A DNA stretch of 64,000 nucleotides. It comes from UBA5859 sp041940025. GTDB lineage: Bacteria; Pseudomonadota; Gammaproteobacteria; UBA5859. The stretch spans positions 124,001 to 188,000 of the forward strand of contig JBGTSY010000002.1 in NCBI GenBank assembly GCA_041940025.1, written 5' to 3'. The stretch's first letter is position 1, and each line of letters starts with the position of its first letter. Made by a program: the position numbers and the translations under genes. Below are positions 42,808-51,169 of the stretch, piece after piece. The notes beneath the pieces are model-generated. The model was not told the origin of the DNA and ran no database searches. It saw nothing but the letters and a program-made list of their open reading frames with translations.

Positions 42808-43413
42808 ATGACACTGAACAAATTTTTTTCTTCTAACTATCTTATCTATTCAGTTGCGTTCATCCCTGCTTATTATCTCCTATATCAGTTTTATTTTGGG
42901 TTGGCTTGGATTGATCCTATCGAAGAGGGATTGCATGGGTTTGGAATTTGGACATTACGTTTTTTGTTGATGAGTTTGGCTGTCCGGCCTGTTGTTCGAT
43001 TAGCGGATAAGCCTCACTGGTTCAAATATCGACGGATATTTGGTTTGGTGTCTGTATTCTACCTATGTTGCCATATGCTGATTTATGTGGTTTACGATCA
43101 GGACTTGATGTGGCGAACCTTAGTAGAAGAATTAACCACACGTGTGTATCTGCTCATTGGCCTGGTGGCGGCAACAGGTTTACTCAGCATGGCATTGACT
43201 TCCAATCAGTTCAGTATTGCTAAGTTAGGTCACCATTGGCAGCGACTGCATCAATGGATCTATCTATGGGTATCCTTGGCAGTGCTTCATTTCTATTTAT
43301 CTGTTAAAGCGGACATTCTAGAGCCCCTTCTCTATGCCGGCATTGTGTTCGTATTGTTAGGGATGCGGATCTGGTGGCGAATTAATTGGTATCATCAGAA
43401 GAACGCGCTTTAA
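42808..43413 (+). CDS. msrQ: Haem-containing membrane subunit MsrQ
   Basis: Six-helix b-type cytochrome of the ferric-reductase-like domain family that passes quinone or flavin electrons to MsrP. 201 residues; haem-ligand histidines lie in FGLVSVFYLCCHMLIYVVY and HHWQRLHQWIYLWVSLAVLHFYLS. No gap from msrP. 226 bases follow before bufA. Confidence 0.94.
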   Translation: MTLNKFFSSNYLIYSVAFIPAYYLLYQFYFGLAWIDPIEEGLHGFGIWTLRFLLMSLAVRPVVRLADKPHWFKYRRIFGLVSVFYLCCHMLIYVVYDQDLMWRTLVEELTTRVYLLIGLVAATGLLSMALTSNQFSIAKLGHHWQRLHQWIYLWVSLAVLHFYLSVKADILEPLLYAGIVFVLLGMRIWWRINWYHQKNAL

Positions 43414-43434
43414 GAGTGCCTTAGTGTGTCACTT

Positions 43435-43456
43435 AAAATTTGATAAAAATTTGATA
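43435..43456 (+). promoter_or_regulatory. Tandem 11-bp repeat upstream of bufA
   Basis: AAAATTTGATA is present twice in immediate tandem (43435-43445 and 43446-43456). Period 11 matches the other repeats in this window. It lies 184 bases before bufA and just after msrQ. The 43457-43639 leader also contains the short inverted repeat CAAGAC/GTCTTG; no promoter could be assigned with confidence. Confidence 0.35.
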
Positions 43457-43639
43457 ATTTGTCGCTTATCATTCATTTAAAATTGCACCATAATGGCGTT
43501 ATCCTGTGACTGGATAGAGTGTAATTTGCTTCAACCAAAGGAGTCTAAAAGGCATCTGGGAGAAGCCTGGAGGTGGGTCAAGACAGTCTTGCGGTCACCG
43601 GCAATGCCAATAATATTCAATTAAACTAAGGAGATATGC

Positions 43640-44008
43640 ATGTCAGCAAGTAAATCCAAATCCAATGAGTTGGCGAAAAAGTCAGGGTTGGTCGCGGCCG
43701 CAGGCGCAGCAACATTCGTCGTATCCTTGACTGCTTCACCCTTGGCGCAGGCAGATGTGAACCCATTTTCTACCACAGACTTAGGTTCTGGCTACTTGCA
43801 ATTGGCTGAGGGCAGTTGTGGCGAGGGTAAGTGTGGTGAAGGCAAATGTGGTGAGAAAAAAGGTAAAGAAGGAAAATGCGGCGAAGGCAAATGCGGCGAA
43901 GGTAAGTGTGGTGAAGGCAAATGCGGTGGTAAGAAAGGTGCCGAAGGAAGCTGCGGTGATAAAAAAGGCGGTGAAGGCAAGTGTGGCGAAGGCAAGTGTG
44001 GCAGTTAA
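43640..44008 (+). CDS. bufA: Bufferin/HvfA-type copper-binding RiPP precursor
   Basis: Small exported precursor peptide of 122 residues. A long signal peptide (basic start, GLVAAAGAATFVVSLTASPLAQA) is expected to be cut after residue 38. The mature part carries ten cysteines, each within Glu-Gly-(Lys/Ser)-Cys-Gly (eight EGKCG, two EGSCG), separated in places by Lys/Gly spacers (EKKGK, GKKGA, DKKGG). In the HvfA/bufferin families such cysteines are converted by the partner MNIO enzyme into thiooxazole or oxazolone/thioamide groups that bind copper. Strong ribosome site AAGGAGA. Followed by bufB after 10-19 bases. Confidence 0.88.
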   Translation: MSASKSKSNELAKKSGLVAAAGAATFVVSLTASPLAQADVNPFSTTDLGSGYLQLAEGSCGEGKCGEGKCGEKKGKEGKCGEGKCGEGKCGEGKCGGKKGAEGSCGDKKGGEGKCGEGKCGS

Positions 44009-44018
44009 TCATTAGCTG

Positions 44019-44879
44019 TTGAACCCGATGACCACTCAGCCTATTCAAGGTGCTGGATTAGGATTGCGGCGGAGTCTATTGGATCCGCTGCAATGCTCTA
44101 ATCAACAGAGCATCAATTTTTTCGAAGTCGCCCCAGAAAATTGGATGGGGGTGGGCGGTCAATTAGGAAAAAAATTTCGCCAGTTTACGGAAGCCTATGA
44201 CTTTGCATGTCACGGTCTCTCACTAAACGTTGGTGGTGTTGCGCCCCTAGACGAAGCATTTATTCACCGTCTAAAGCAGTTTCTTCAAGAACACCAGATC
44301 CAAATTTACAGTGAACATCTCAGCTACTGTGGCGATGCGGGTCATCTCTATGATTTAATGCCCATTCCGTTTACTGAAGAAGCTGTGGCTTACGTGAGCG
44401 AGCGCATCCAGCGTGTACAGGATATTTTAGGCCAGCGCCTGGTGATAGAAAATGTATCTTACTATGCAGCGCCGGGACAGGAGATGGCGGAAATTGATTT
44501 CATCTGTGAAGTATTAAAGCAGTCCGACTGTGAGCTTTTATTGGATGTCAATAACATCTACGTCAACAGCATTAATCATCAATACGATCCCATAGCTTTT
44601 ATGAGATCCTTACCTGCTGAGCGTATTCGCTATATGCATATCGCAGGTCATTATGAAGAAGCTGAAGATTTACGAGTGGATACCCATGGCGCTGAAGTGA
44701 TCGATCCGGTTTGGGATCTGCTTGATAAAACCTACGAACACTTTGGAGTCTATCCTACGTTGTTAGAGCGGGATTTTAATATACCTGCTCTGCATGAACT
44801 GTTAGCGGAAGTGGAAAAAATTCAGCACTACCAGCTGAATCATCAACAGATCACACATTCGAGTTATGAGTCTGCCTGA
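44019..44879 (+). CDS. bufB: DUF692 multinuclear iron (MNIO) peptide-modifying enzyme
   Basis: TIM-barrel iron-dependent oxidase of the MbnB/HvfB/BufB group that modifies precursor cysteines. 286 residues; FFEVAPENWMG near 35, SEHLSYCGD near 92, VIENVSYYAAPG near 143, LLLDVNNIYVNSINH near 173 and YMHIAGHYE near 203 carry the His, Glu, Asp and Asn ligands of the family. Start is TTG at 44019 or ATG at 44028, neither with a good ribosome site, suggesting coupling to bufA. Overlaps bufC by 14 bases. Confidence 0.92.
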   Translation: MNPMTTQPIQGAGLGLRRSLLDPLQCSNQQSINFFEVAPENWMGVGGQLGKKFRQFTEAYDFACHGLSLNVGGVAPLDEAFIHRLKQFLQEHQIQIYSEHLSYCGDAGHLYDLMPIPFTEEAVAYVSERIQRVQDILGQRLVIENVSYYAAPGQEMAEIDFICEVLKQSDCELLLDVNNIYVNSINHQYDPIAFMRSLPAERIRYMHIAGHYEEAEDLRVDTHGAEVIDPVWDLLDKTYEHFGVYPTLLERDFNIPALHELLAEVEKIQHYQLNHQQITHSSYESA

Positions 44880-45639
44880 TTTCCAAAAGGTTCAAAACCA
44901 ATTTACCGCGCATATTCGCGATTCGCAAAAACATCCATGTCCGGCTGATGTGGCAGATCGGCGCATGAAGATCTACCGGGAGCTGTTTTTCAATAATGTG
45001 GAAAGTTTGATGGCGGGTACTTTTCCGGTATTGAAAGCGGTGATGGCGGAGAATTGGTACCCTTTCATGCGAGACTTTTTTTCGTCCCACCAATGCAGTA
45101 CCCCCTATTTTCCGCAAGTGCCTCAAGAGCTGTTGCGCTTTTTGGAAGCACCGGCTCAGCAGCAGAAATATGCCGCCTGGATCTGGGAGTTAGCCTATTA
45201 TGAATGGATGGAGCTGGCATTGGCCATAGAGACACGCGAAGTCAATGATGAGCAGCTCTCCCCCAATGCCGATTGGCGGTCTCAAGCGCCGGTGGTATCC
45301 GATCTTGCCTGGCCGCACGCATTTAGTTATCCTGTGCACCAAATCTCCATAGATAATTTACCTAGCGAACCCTCCGCCGAACCTTACTACATAGTGGTTT
45401 ATCGTAATCGCCAGTTGGAAGTACATTTTTTGCAGCTGAATGCGGTTTCCGCCCGGTTGTTGGCGTTGATGCAAGAAAATAACGACGCCAACCAGTTGAG
45501 ATCCGGGTTATCGTTATTAGAGCAAGTTGCCACAGAACTCAATCATCCTGAGCCCCAAATAGTGATCCAGGCTGGGATTTCTCAGATGGATGATTTTCTA
45601 CAACGCGGGATCCTATTAGGTGCCAGAACGATCGGCTGA
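44866..45639 (+). CDS. bufC: DUF2063 MNIO partner protein
   Basis: Partner of the DUF692 enzyme (HvfC/BufC/MbnC-like) that recognises the precursor peptide. 257 residues; the N-terminal DUF2063 domain reads RMKIYRELFFNNVESLMAGTFPVLKAVM near 34-60, and the C-terminal half is a mixed alpha/beta domain with no catalytic motif. Despite the database label 'putative DNA-binding domain', the role here is in peptide modification. Third and last gene; no BufD/DoxX-type gene follows. Confidence 0.88.
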   Translation: MSLPDFQKVQNQFTAHIRDSQKHPCPADVADRRMKIYRELFFNNVESLMAGTFPVLKAVMAENWYPFMRDFFSSHQCSTPYFPQVPQELLRFLEAPAQQQKYAAWIWELAYYEWMELALAIETREVNDEQLSPNADWRSQAPVVSDLAWPHAFSYPVHQISIDNLPSEPSAEPYYIVVYRNRQLEVHFLQLNAVSARLLALMQENNDANQLRSGLSLLEQVATELNHPEPQIVIQAGISQMDDFLQRGILLGARTIG

Positions 45640-45713
45640 ATTGGATTCAGCTATTGGCAAATGGGCATCATGCCGTTATAGTGAACCGTTGAGAACCCGC
45701 ATTGATTTAATTC

Positions 45714-45815
45714 ATGAAACTCCAAATAATACAATTCGCTGCTGTTAGTCGTTGTGACAACTCTGGTCGCAACTCCCTTCTATGGAAGTTTGGCTCTTCT
45801 CTACTCCTGCCCTAA
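45714..45815 (+). CDS. Possible leucine-rich leader ORF ahead of leuA
   Basis: A 33-codon ORF starting MKLQIIQFAAV and ending SLLWKFGSSLLLP. Six of its last 13 codons are leucine or tryptophan, and its stop lies in a small hairpin (TGCCC/GGGCA around TAAG). No good ribosome site precedes the ATG and no U-run terminator follows, so attenuation of leuA is only a suggestion. The remainder of 45640-45934 shows nothing else. Confidence 0.25.
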   Translation: MKLQIIQFAAVSRCDNSGRNSLLWKFGSSLLLP

Positions 45816-45934
45816 GGGGCAAATTCACTGATTGATTAAAATAAATTAAGTTTCAATTCCGCTTCGACTCGGAGTTTGATTTAATAGTTGGAATATTGGT
45901 AGGCAGATTGGTGATGCCTACAGGAGTAGCAAAA

Positions 45935-47470
45935 ATGAGAGATAGAATCATAATTTTTGACACCACTTTGCGTGATGGGGAGCAAAGTCCTGGCGCCTCG
46001 ATGACTCGGGATGAAAAATTACGTATTGCTCATGCCTTAGAACGAATGAATGTGGACGTGATAGAAGCCGGTTTTCCTGCGGCAAGTCGTGGAGATTTTG
46101 AGTCAGTTCATGCGGTGGCTGAAGCAATAAAAAATAGTACCGTATGTGGTTTAGCTCGGGCCTTAGATAATGATGTGGACCGTGCCGGAGAAGCGGTTGC
46201 ACCTGCTGAGAGAGCCCGAATCCACACTTTTATTGCCACCTCGCCTATTCATATGCAACAAAAACTTTGCATGAGTCCCGACGAGGTGGTCTCACAGGCA
46301 GTGCATGCCGTGAAGCGTGCTCGAGATTTCACCGATGATGTGGAATTTTCTCCGGAAGATGCAGGGCGATCCGAACTTGATTTTTTATGTCGCATCATAG
46401 AGGCGGCCATCGATGCCGGTGCCACCACCATTAATATTCCGGATACAGTGGGATACAACGTACCAGAACAGTTTGGCGCGACCATTCGGCACTTAATTGA
46501 ACACATTCCCAATTCAGACAAAGCTATTTTTTCCGTGCATTGTCATAACGACTTGGGTTTGGCTGTGGCCAATTCCCTATCAGCGGTGCGAAACGGTGCC
46601 CGCCAAGTGGAGTGCACCATCAATGGTTTAGGCGAACGGGCCGGAAACGCCGCTTTGGAAGAGATCGTGATGGCTTTAAAAACCCGTACAGACAGTTACC
46701 AATTGGAGGTGGGCATTGACAGTACCCAGATAGTGCCCTGCTCTAAGTTGGTCTCTAGTATCACCGGGTTTGCAGTACAACCCAACAAAGCTATTGTGGG
46801 CGCCAACGCATTTGCCCATGAGTCCGGTATCCATCAGGATGGCGTGCTTAAGAGCCGCGAAACCTATGAAATCATGTTGGCGCAAGATGTGGGTTGGGGC
46901 TCTAATCGCATGGTATTGGGCAAGCATTCCGGTCGCGCGGCTTTTCGCGCTCGATTGCAGGAATTAGGCGTGTCCTTTTCAAGTGATGAGGAATTCAATC
47001 TCGCTTTTAGCCGCTTCAAAGATCTTGCTGACAAAAAGCACGAAATTTTTGATGAGGATTTGCAGGCCTTGGTCTCTGAAGCCAGTGCAGACATTCAGGA
47101 AGATGTGGTCAAATTGGTCTACATGCAGGTCTGTTCCGAAACCGGAAAAATTCCGCAAGCGCATTTGATTCTCGATATTGGCGGCAAGGAAGAAAAAGGT
47201 CAAGCTGAAGGTGATGGACCTGTGGATGCTGCCTTCAAAGCGATAGAGGCAGTGATGCACAGTGGTGCCAAATTACAGCTCTATTCGGTGAACAATATCA
47301 CCAGTGGCACGGACTCGCAGGGAGAGGTCACAGTGAGATTAGAGAAAAATGGGCGGATTGTGAATGGGCTAGGGGCCGACGTAGACATAGTTGCGGCCTC
47401 GGCAAAAGCTTATATACATGCGTTGAATCGATTGGAAGTCGACTATGAGCGCATACATCCTCAAGTTTAA
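45935..47470 (+). CDS. leuA: 2-isopropylmalate synthase
   Basis: First committed step of leucine synthesis (acetyl-CoA plus 2-ketoisovalerate). 511 residues: IIFDTTLRDGEQSPGASM near 5-22, metal-binding HCHNDLGLA near 200, NGLGERAGNAALEE near 230, and the C-terminal leucine-binding regulatory domain (about 390-511). The ATG at 45935 with AGGAG eight bases before is used, not the upstream in-frame codon at 45896. Preceded by a possible leader ORF; leuBCD are not in the window. Confidence 0.95.
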   Translation: MRDRIIIFDTTLRDGEQSPGASMTRDEKLRIAHALERMNVDVIEAGFPAASRGDFESVHAVAEAIKNSTVCGLARALDNDVDRAGEAVAPAERARIHTFIATSPIHMQQKLCMSPDEVVSQAVHAVKRARDFTDDVEFSPEDAGRSELDFLCRIIEAAIDAGATTINIPDTVGYNVPEQFGATIRHLIEHIPNSDKAIFSVHCHNDLGLAVANSLSAVRNGARQVECTINGLGERAGNAALEEIVMALKTRTDSYQLEVGIDSTQIVPCSKLVSSITGFAVQPNKAIVGANAFAHESGIHQDGVLKSRETYEIMLAQDVGWGSNRMVLGKHSGRAAFRARLQELGVSFSSDEEFNLAFSRFKDLADKKHEIFDEDLQALVSEASADIQEDVVKLVYMQVCSETGKIPQAHLILDIGGKEEKGQAEGDGPVDAAFKAIEAVMHSGAKLQLYSVNNITSGTDSQGEVTVRLEKNGRIVNGLGADVDIVAASAKAYIHALNRLEVDYERIHPQV

Positions 47471-47473
47471 TCG

Positions 47474-48235
47474 ATGACTGAAAGCCAATTTCGATTGAGT
47501 CCGCGCCGTCGTCGCTATTTGCAGGCGATGGACATTGCTGTTTTACCAATAACCAGGACTCAAGCAAAAAAGCCCGCTGCACTATCAGGCTCGCCAGAAG
47601 TTGTGGCCGACGAAGTGTCAGTAGAGTCGGACAAGGCATCCGCAGCGTTAGCCGAGGTACCCGGGATTGCAGCAGTATCCGCTCTTGGTTGGGGTGAATT
47701 GCAGTCCCAGGTGTCCGTTTGTACTGCCTGTGATTTGCATAAAGGCCGAACTCAAACCGTATTTGGTGTGGGTAATCATCAGGCAAAATTGCTGGTGATT
47801 GGCGAGGCGCCGGGCGCAACTGAAGATCGTCTAGGTGAACCCTTTGTGGGGCGTGCGGGTAAGTTGCTTGACGCGATGCTGGCGGCAATAAATTTGCAAC
47901 GAAATCAGGTGTTTATCGCCAATATTGTCAAATGTCGCCCCCCCAACAATCGAGATCCAAGTGCACAAGAGGCTGCCGCTTGTCGAGGGTATCTAGAACG
48001 CCAAATGGCGTTAATTGAACCCCAGGTTATTTTGGCTGTGGGTCGAATTGCGGCACATAATCTCTTGGAAACCGATCAAGCAATTGGTAAGTTAAGGTGT
48101 CGGGTGCACACAATTGGGAAGCAGCAAATACCCATGGTGGTGACATATCATCCTGCTTATCTACTGCGTAGCCCGAAAGAAAAAGCCAAAGCTTGGCAGG
48201 ACTTAAAGCAGGTTTCCCAACTGATGAGGCAATAG
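47474..48235 (+). CDS. Family 4 uracil-DNA glycosylase
   Basis: Iron-sulphur uracil-DNA glycosylase that removes uracil from DNA. 253 residues; the first 85 are a variable basic/acidic extension, then cluster cysteines CTACDL, KCRPP and ACRGYL, catalytic motif GEAPGATEDRLGEPFVGRAGKLLD and HPAYLLR. Starts three bases after leuA and runs directly into rimI (TAGATG). In many bacteria this gene pairs with rimI as here. Confidence 0.92.
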   Translation: MTESQFRLSPRRRRYLQAMDIAVLPITRTQAKKPAALSGSPEVVADEVSVESDKASAALAEVPGIAAVSALGWGELQSQVSVCTACDLHKGRTQTVFGVGNHQAKLLVIGEAPGATEDRLGEPFVGRAGKLLDAMLAAINLQRNQVFIANIVKCRPPNNRDPSAQEAAACRGYLERQMALIEPQVILAVGRIAAHNLLETDQAIGKLRCRVHTIGKQQIPMVVTYHPAYLLRSPKEKAKAWQDLKQVSQLMRQ

Positions 48236-48733
48236 ATGGTTGCAAGGCTCTGGGATGAGGATGTGGTGCAATTCCGCTCCATGGAGTTGACGGATTTACC
48301 GGAAGTGATGCGAATCGAAAATCTTTCGCACCTTTTCCCCTGGTCTGAGCGAGTGATGCGAGATTGCCTACAGGCGGGATATACCTGTTCTGTGATTGAA
48401 CTCCACCAACTGGTGGTTGGTTTTAGTCTGCTCTCTTTTGCCGCCGATGAAGCGCATTTACTCAATATTTGTATTGATCCTATGTTCCAACGCCAGGGAT
48501 TAGGGCGCCACTTAATGGAGCACGTGTTGCGCCAATCGAGAGAGAATAAGGTGAAAAGAATATTTCTTGAGGTGCGGATCTCCAATCAGGGTGCATTGAA
48601 TTTATATCAGTCGATGGGATTTCGTCAGATAGGTATTCGCCGAGGCTATTATCCCGCAGAAGAGGGCAAAGAAGATGCACTGGTTTTATCCAAGTCTTGG
48701 AGCAAACCGCTATTTAAACGCTGGCGCTATTAG
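48236..48733 (+). CDS. rimI: Ribosomal protein S18 alanine N-acetyltransferase
   Basis: GNAT acetyltransferase for the N terminus of S18. 165 residues: MELTDLPEVMRIENLSHLFPWSE near 16-38, acetyl-CoA loop VDPxxQRxGxG as IDPMFQRQGLGRHLM near 81-95, and EVRISNQGALNLYQSMGFRQIGIRRGYYP near 115-142. It starts at the base after the glycosylase stop. Tail-to-tail with the porin-like gene. Confidence 0.93.
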   Translation: MVARLWDEDVVQFRSMELTDLPEVMRIENLSHLFPWSERVMRDCLQAGYTCSVIELHQLVVGFSLLSFAADEAHLLNICIDPMFQRQGLGRHLMEHVLRQSRENKVKRIFLEVRISNQGALNLYQSMGFRQIGIRRGYYPAEEGKEDALVLSKSWSKPLFKRWRY

Positions 48734-48754
48734 CTAGCATGCCTCTATCTTTTG

Positions 48755-49909
48755 CTAAAACACGACATTGATAGCCGCATTCACGCCGATTACTTCGTCG
48801 TCAAGTACGACAGTATTTCCCAAACTGGGGTGAAATGTATCGTAAGAGCCCGTGGTTAAAGGTCCGTCGTCCAACTCGCTCTGGACCACTTCAATTTTAA
48901 AAGCACTACTTGGGTTCAGATCATATCGAACCCCTAGAATAATACTTTTTTGTGAGCGATCTACCGCTGCTATCTCGTCGGCATCACTATATGAATAGGT
49001 GAAGTGGGGCAGAAATTGGCCCAATTGGTAACCAATATTAATAAAGGCGGATTCAGCTTTAGATAGAAAAACCGAATCTACAATTTCGAAGTATGAGAGC
49101 TCCGCCAACAGACGTATCGGTCCGTTACTGTAACTGAGGGATAAGTTTTCCACTTCAATCTTTTCTGAAGGGGGAGCATTAAGCAAATCAATCCCCAATT
49201 GAGTTAAGGTCGTCAGGGCGGTCGCATTAGACAAGGTATCCCTTAAGCCGGTGCTATCGGCCAGTGCTAAATCCTCTCCTCGGTGGATAGCTCCTCGGAT
49301 AGTAAGATGGTCAGATCGCCATCCTAGAATCAAGCTGTAGAGTTTTATATCCTCTATATCTATTGATTGGCCAAATAGTTGCAGGGACAGTCCACTGCCT
49401 TCTGCTAACAATAGTTGAGGTTCTAATTCCCCTCCCAATAGTTGTGTCCGATATTTAATCCTTAATCCATCAGCGGAGGTGAAGGGGATAAAAAATACTT
49501 CGCTGGGGGGGCGGGCCCAGGGATAGGTCAGCCCAACATGAATCGATTCGGAAAGCAGAGTAAGAGGCACTCGAACCTTACCCATTTGCAACTCTAAGTT
49601 GTCCCATGGGGTATATTTAAAAAAGGCCCATTCGGCGCTCGCCTCCCAACCATCTATCCCTTCTGCAAGAATTTGAACGATAAATTGCATACTTGGGTCG
49701 GTGGGGATAAAAATAGTTTGCACGCCAATTAATGAGGATTGGCTAAAGTTCATTTCATCTTTCACGCCCGCGAAGGGAACTTCACTGTCGACCTGACTAA
49801 ATGCGGCAGTTATAAATCCGTTTGCGATTAAATTTCTCTCGGCCAAGGCGGTTTGATGAAAGGCCACGATTACAATTAAGATGGGTAAATTTCGGTACAG
49901 TCGGTCCAT
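48755..49909 (-). CDS. Porin-like outer-membrane beta-barrel protein
   Basis: A 384-residue exported protein. A signal peptide (LYRNLPILIVIVAFHQTALA, cleavage near residue 23) precedes alternating amphipathic strands (FITAAFSQVD, LEIQ/LELQMGKVRVPLTLL, LPHFTYSYSDADEIAAVDRSQKSIILGVRYDL) and the chain ends in phenylalanine (NAAINVVF), as required for Bam-dependent insertion. It resembles Gram-negative general porins but I cannot assign a substrate. AAAGGAAAG precedes the ATG. Monocistronic; 49910-50156 shows no other feature. Confidence 0.75.
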   Translation of the reverse strand: MDRLYRNLPILIVIVAFHQTALAERNLIANGFITAAFSQVDSEVPFAGVKDEMNFSQSSLIGVQTIFIPTDPSMQFIVQILAEGIDGWEASAEWAFFKYTPWDNLELQMGKVRVPLTLLSESIHVGLTYPWARPPSEVFFIPFTSADGLRIKYRTQLLGGELEPQLLLAEGSGLSLQLFGQSIDIEDIKLYSLILGWRSDHLTIRGAIHRGEDLALADSTGLRDTLSNATALTTLTQLGIDLLNAPPSEKIEVENLSLSYSNGPIRLLAELSYFEIVDSVFLSKAESAFINIGYQLGQFLPHFTYSYSDADEIAAVDRSQKSIILGVRYDLNPSSAFKIEVVQSELDDGPLTTGSYDTFHPSLGNTVVLDDEVIGVNAAINVVF

Positions 49910-50156
49910 CGACTTTCCTTTCGGTCTCTGTAACTTGTTTTAAATGCTACAGATAGTGGCGGGGTAGAAATATCATTAAGTGTGAACGATAGCACTATCA
50001 TTTATCAACAAGAACTTTAAGTGTATATCTGTTTAAATTAACCGCTGATTTGTTTTTATGATTAGCTGAATATGTATTAAAAATATTTATAGACGAACTA
50101 AATACAATCGGAATACAGAATTAAATCGAAATCATCTTGATGGCAATCGCCTGGTT

Positions 50157-50735
50157 TTACATACCAGGCATGCCTAAATCTAGGTTTGATTGCAGATTCA
50201 TTACAAAACCCATATCGCCATCTAGTTGAACCTCACCTGCCATAAATGCTTGCATCATTTTTGGTTGTGCGTCATCACCGCCGCCGCTTAGTTCTTGCAT
50301 CAGGTGAATCGGCATCGTGATGGTGGTGGTGGGAGAGTCGTAGTCTAATCCACAAAAACCGATAGCGAGCGTTTCTTCACTGTCGTCTTCGGTTTTGATC
50401 ACTAATTTTAGTGTGCCATTAATGGATTCACGAATGGTGTCCGCTTTTTGGATCATTTCGTTTATCTGTGTCATTTGATCCATCATGCCGTTACCACTTG
50501 ACTCTTCATTCATGAGGATAGGCAGTGCGTTTTCGCTAAACAGTATGGTGACTAATGCATTGTCGGTAGAACCTTCCTCCACCTCTGGTTTGCCCTCTTT
50601 TAGACGAATGACCCAACTCGCATCATCCTTAATGCCCAGTAAGATTGTTTCATCAGAGTCTGGGAGATTTTGTCCTGCAAATTCTTCCATGCGTTCATTA
50701 ATGAGTTTTTCGATGAGTTCTCTGGATGAGGACAT
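50157..50735 (-). CDS. SCP2-like sterol/lipid-binding domain protein
   Basis: A 192-residue cytoplasmic protein without signal peptide. The C-terminal half (QPKMMQAFMAGEVQLDGDMGFVMNLQS) is the SCP2 pattern, and LGIKDDASWVIRLKEGKPEVEEGSTDNALVTILFSEN is the start of that fold; between them lies a methionine-rich insertion (GNGMMDQMTQINEMIQKAD). Likely binds a fatty or acyl lipid, by family. AGGAG precedes the ATG. Monocistronic between the porin and ispG. Confidence 0.7.
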   Translation of the reverse strand: MSSSRELIEKLINERMEEFAGQNLPDSDETILLGIKDDASWVIRLKEGKPEVEEGSTDNALVTILFSENALPILMNEESSGNGMMDQMTQINEMIQKADTIRESINGTLKLVIKTEDDSEETLAIGFCGLDYDSPTTTITMPIHLMQELSGGGDDAQPKMMQAFMAGEVQLDGDMGFVMNLQSNLDLGMPGM

Positions 50736-51169
50736 GCTCTAGTCTCCTAAAGTAAAAGTTTTATAAAACACAGTATTAATGTCGGTTAGTTACGATGAGG
50801 CTAGCAAGTTTATCGAACAGAGGTAAATAAGTGCAACTCTATTCCGAATGATTCTTGCGTTAACAGTTCGTTTAGTCAGGATGCGCAAAGGAGAGGATCG
50901 AGACGTTTTCCCGATGTTTACCCGTTCAACTAACAGATAAACTTTAAAATTAATTTTAATCAGTTTTTTCAGAATAGGATTGCCATTTAATGGTGTTGTC
51001 AAATGGCATCTTGGGGCAATGTGACTCTCGAATCGAAGTCTATTTGTACTCAACTATGATATGGATCCATTCAACTGAAGAGACACGGATGTTCATTCAT
51101 AGATCTCAGACAATAGAAAAGGTAACGCGCTGGTTGATTTCGGTTATATTCCAAGAAACGGAAATCATG
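50736..51169. other. Intergenic stretch between the SCP2-like gene and ispG
   Basis: About 430 bases with no supportable gene. A 12-bp palindrome GTTTTATAAAAC (50758-50769) lies 23 bases upstream of the SCP2-like start. Overlapping ORFs of 87 and 70 codons on opposite strands have no ribosome site or family resemblance. Confidence 0.35.

Noticed and set aside
43792..44005. Tandem 15-base units as a CRISPR array or minisatellite
   Set aside because: Units have no unique spacers and encode EGKCG in frame with synonymous variation, so selection is on the protein.
43792..44048. Long ORFs on the reverse strand and in other frames across the bufA repeats (Ser-Pro-His repeats and Lys/Ala repeats)
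   Set aside because: They are by-products of the EGKCG-encoding repeat; the plus-strand frame has the ribosome site, signal peptide and operon partners.
45801..45830. Rho-independent attenuator before leuA
   Set aside because: The TGCCC/GGGCA stem is short and is not followed by a run of T.
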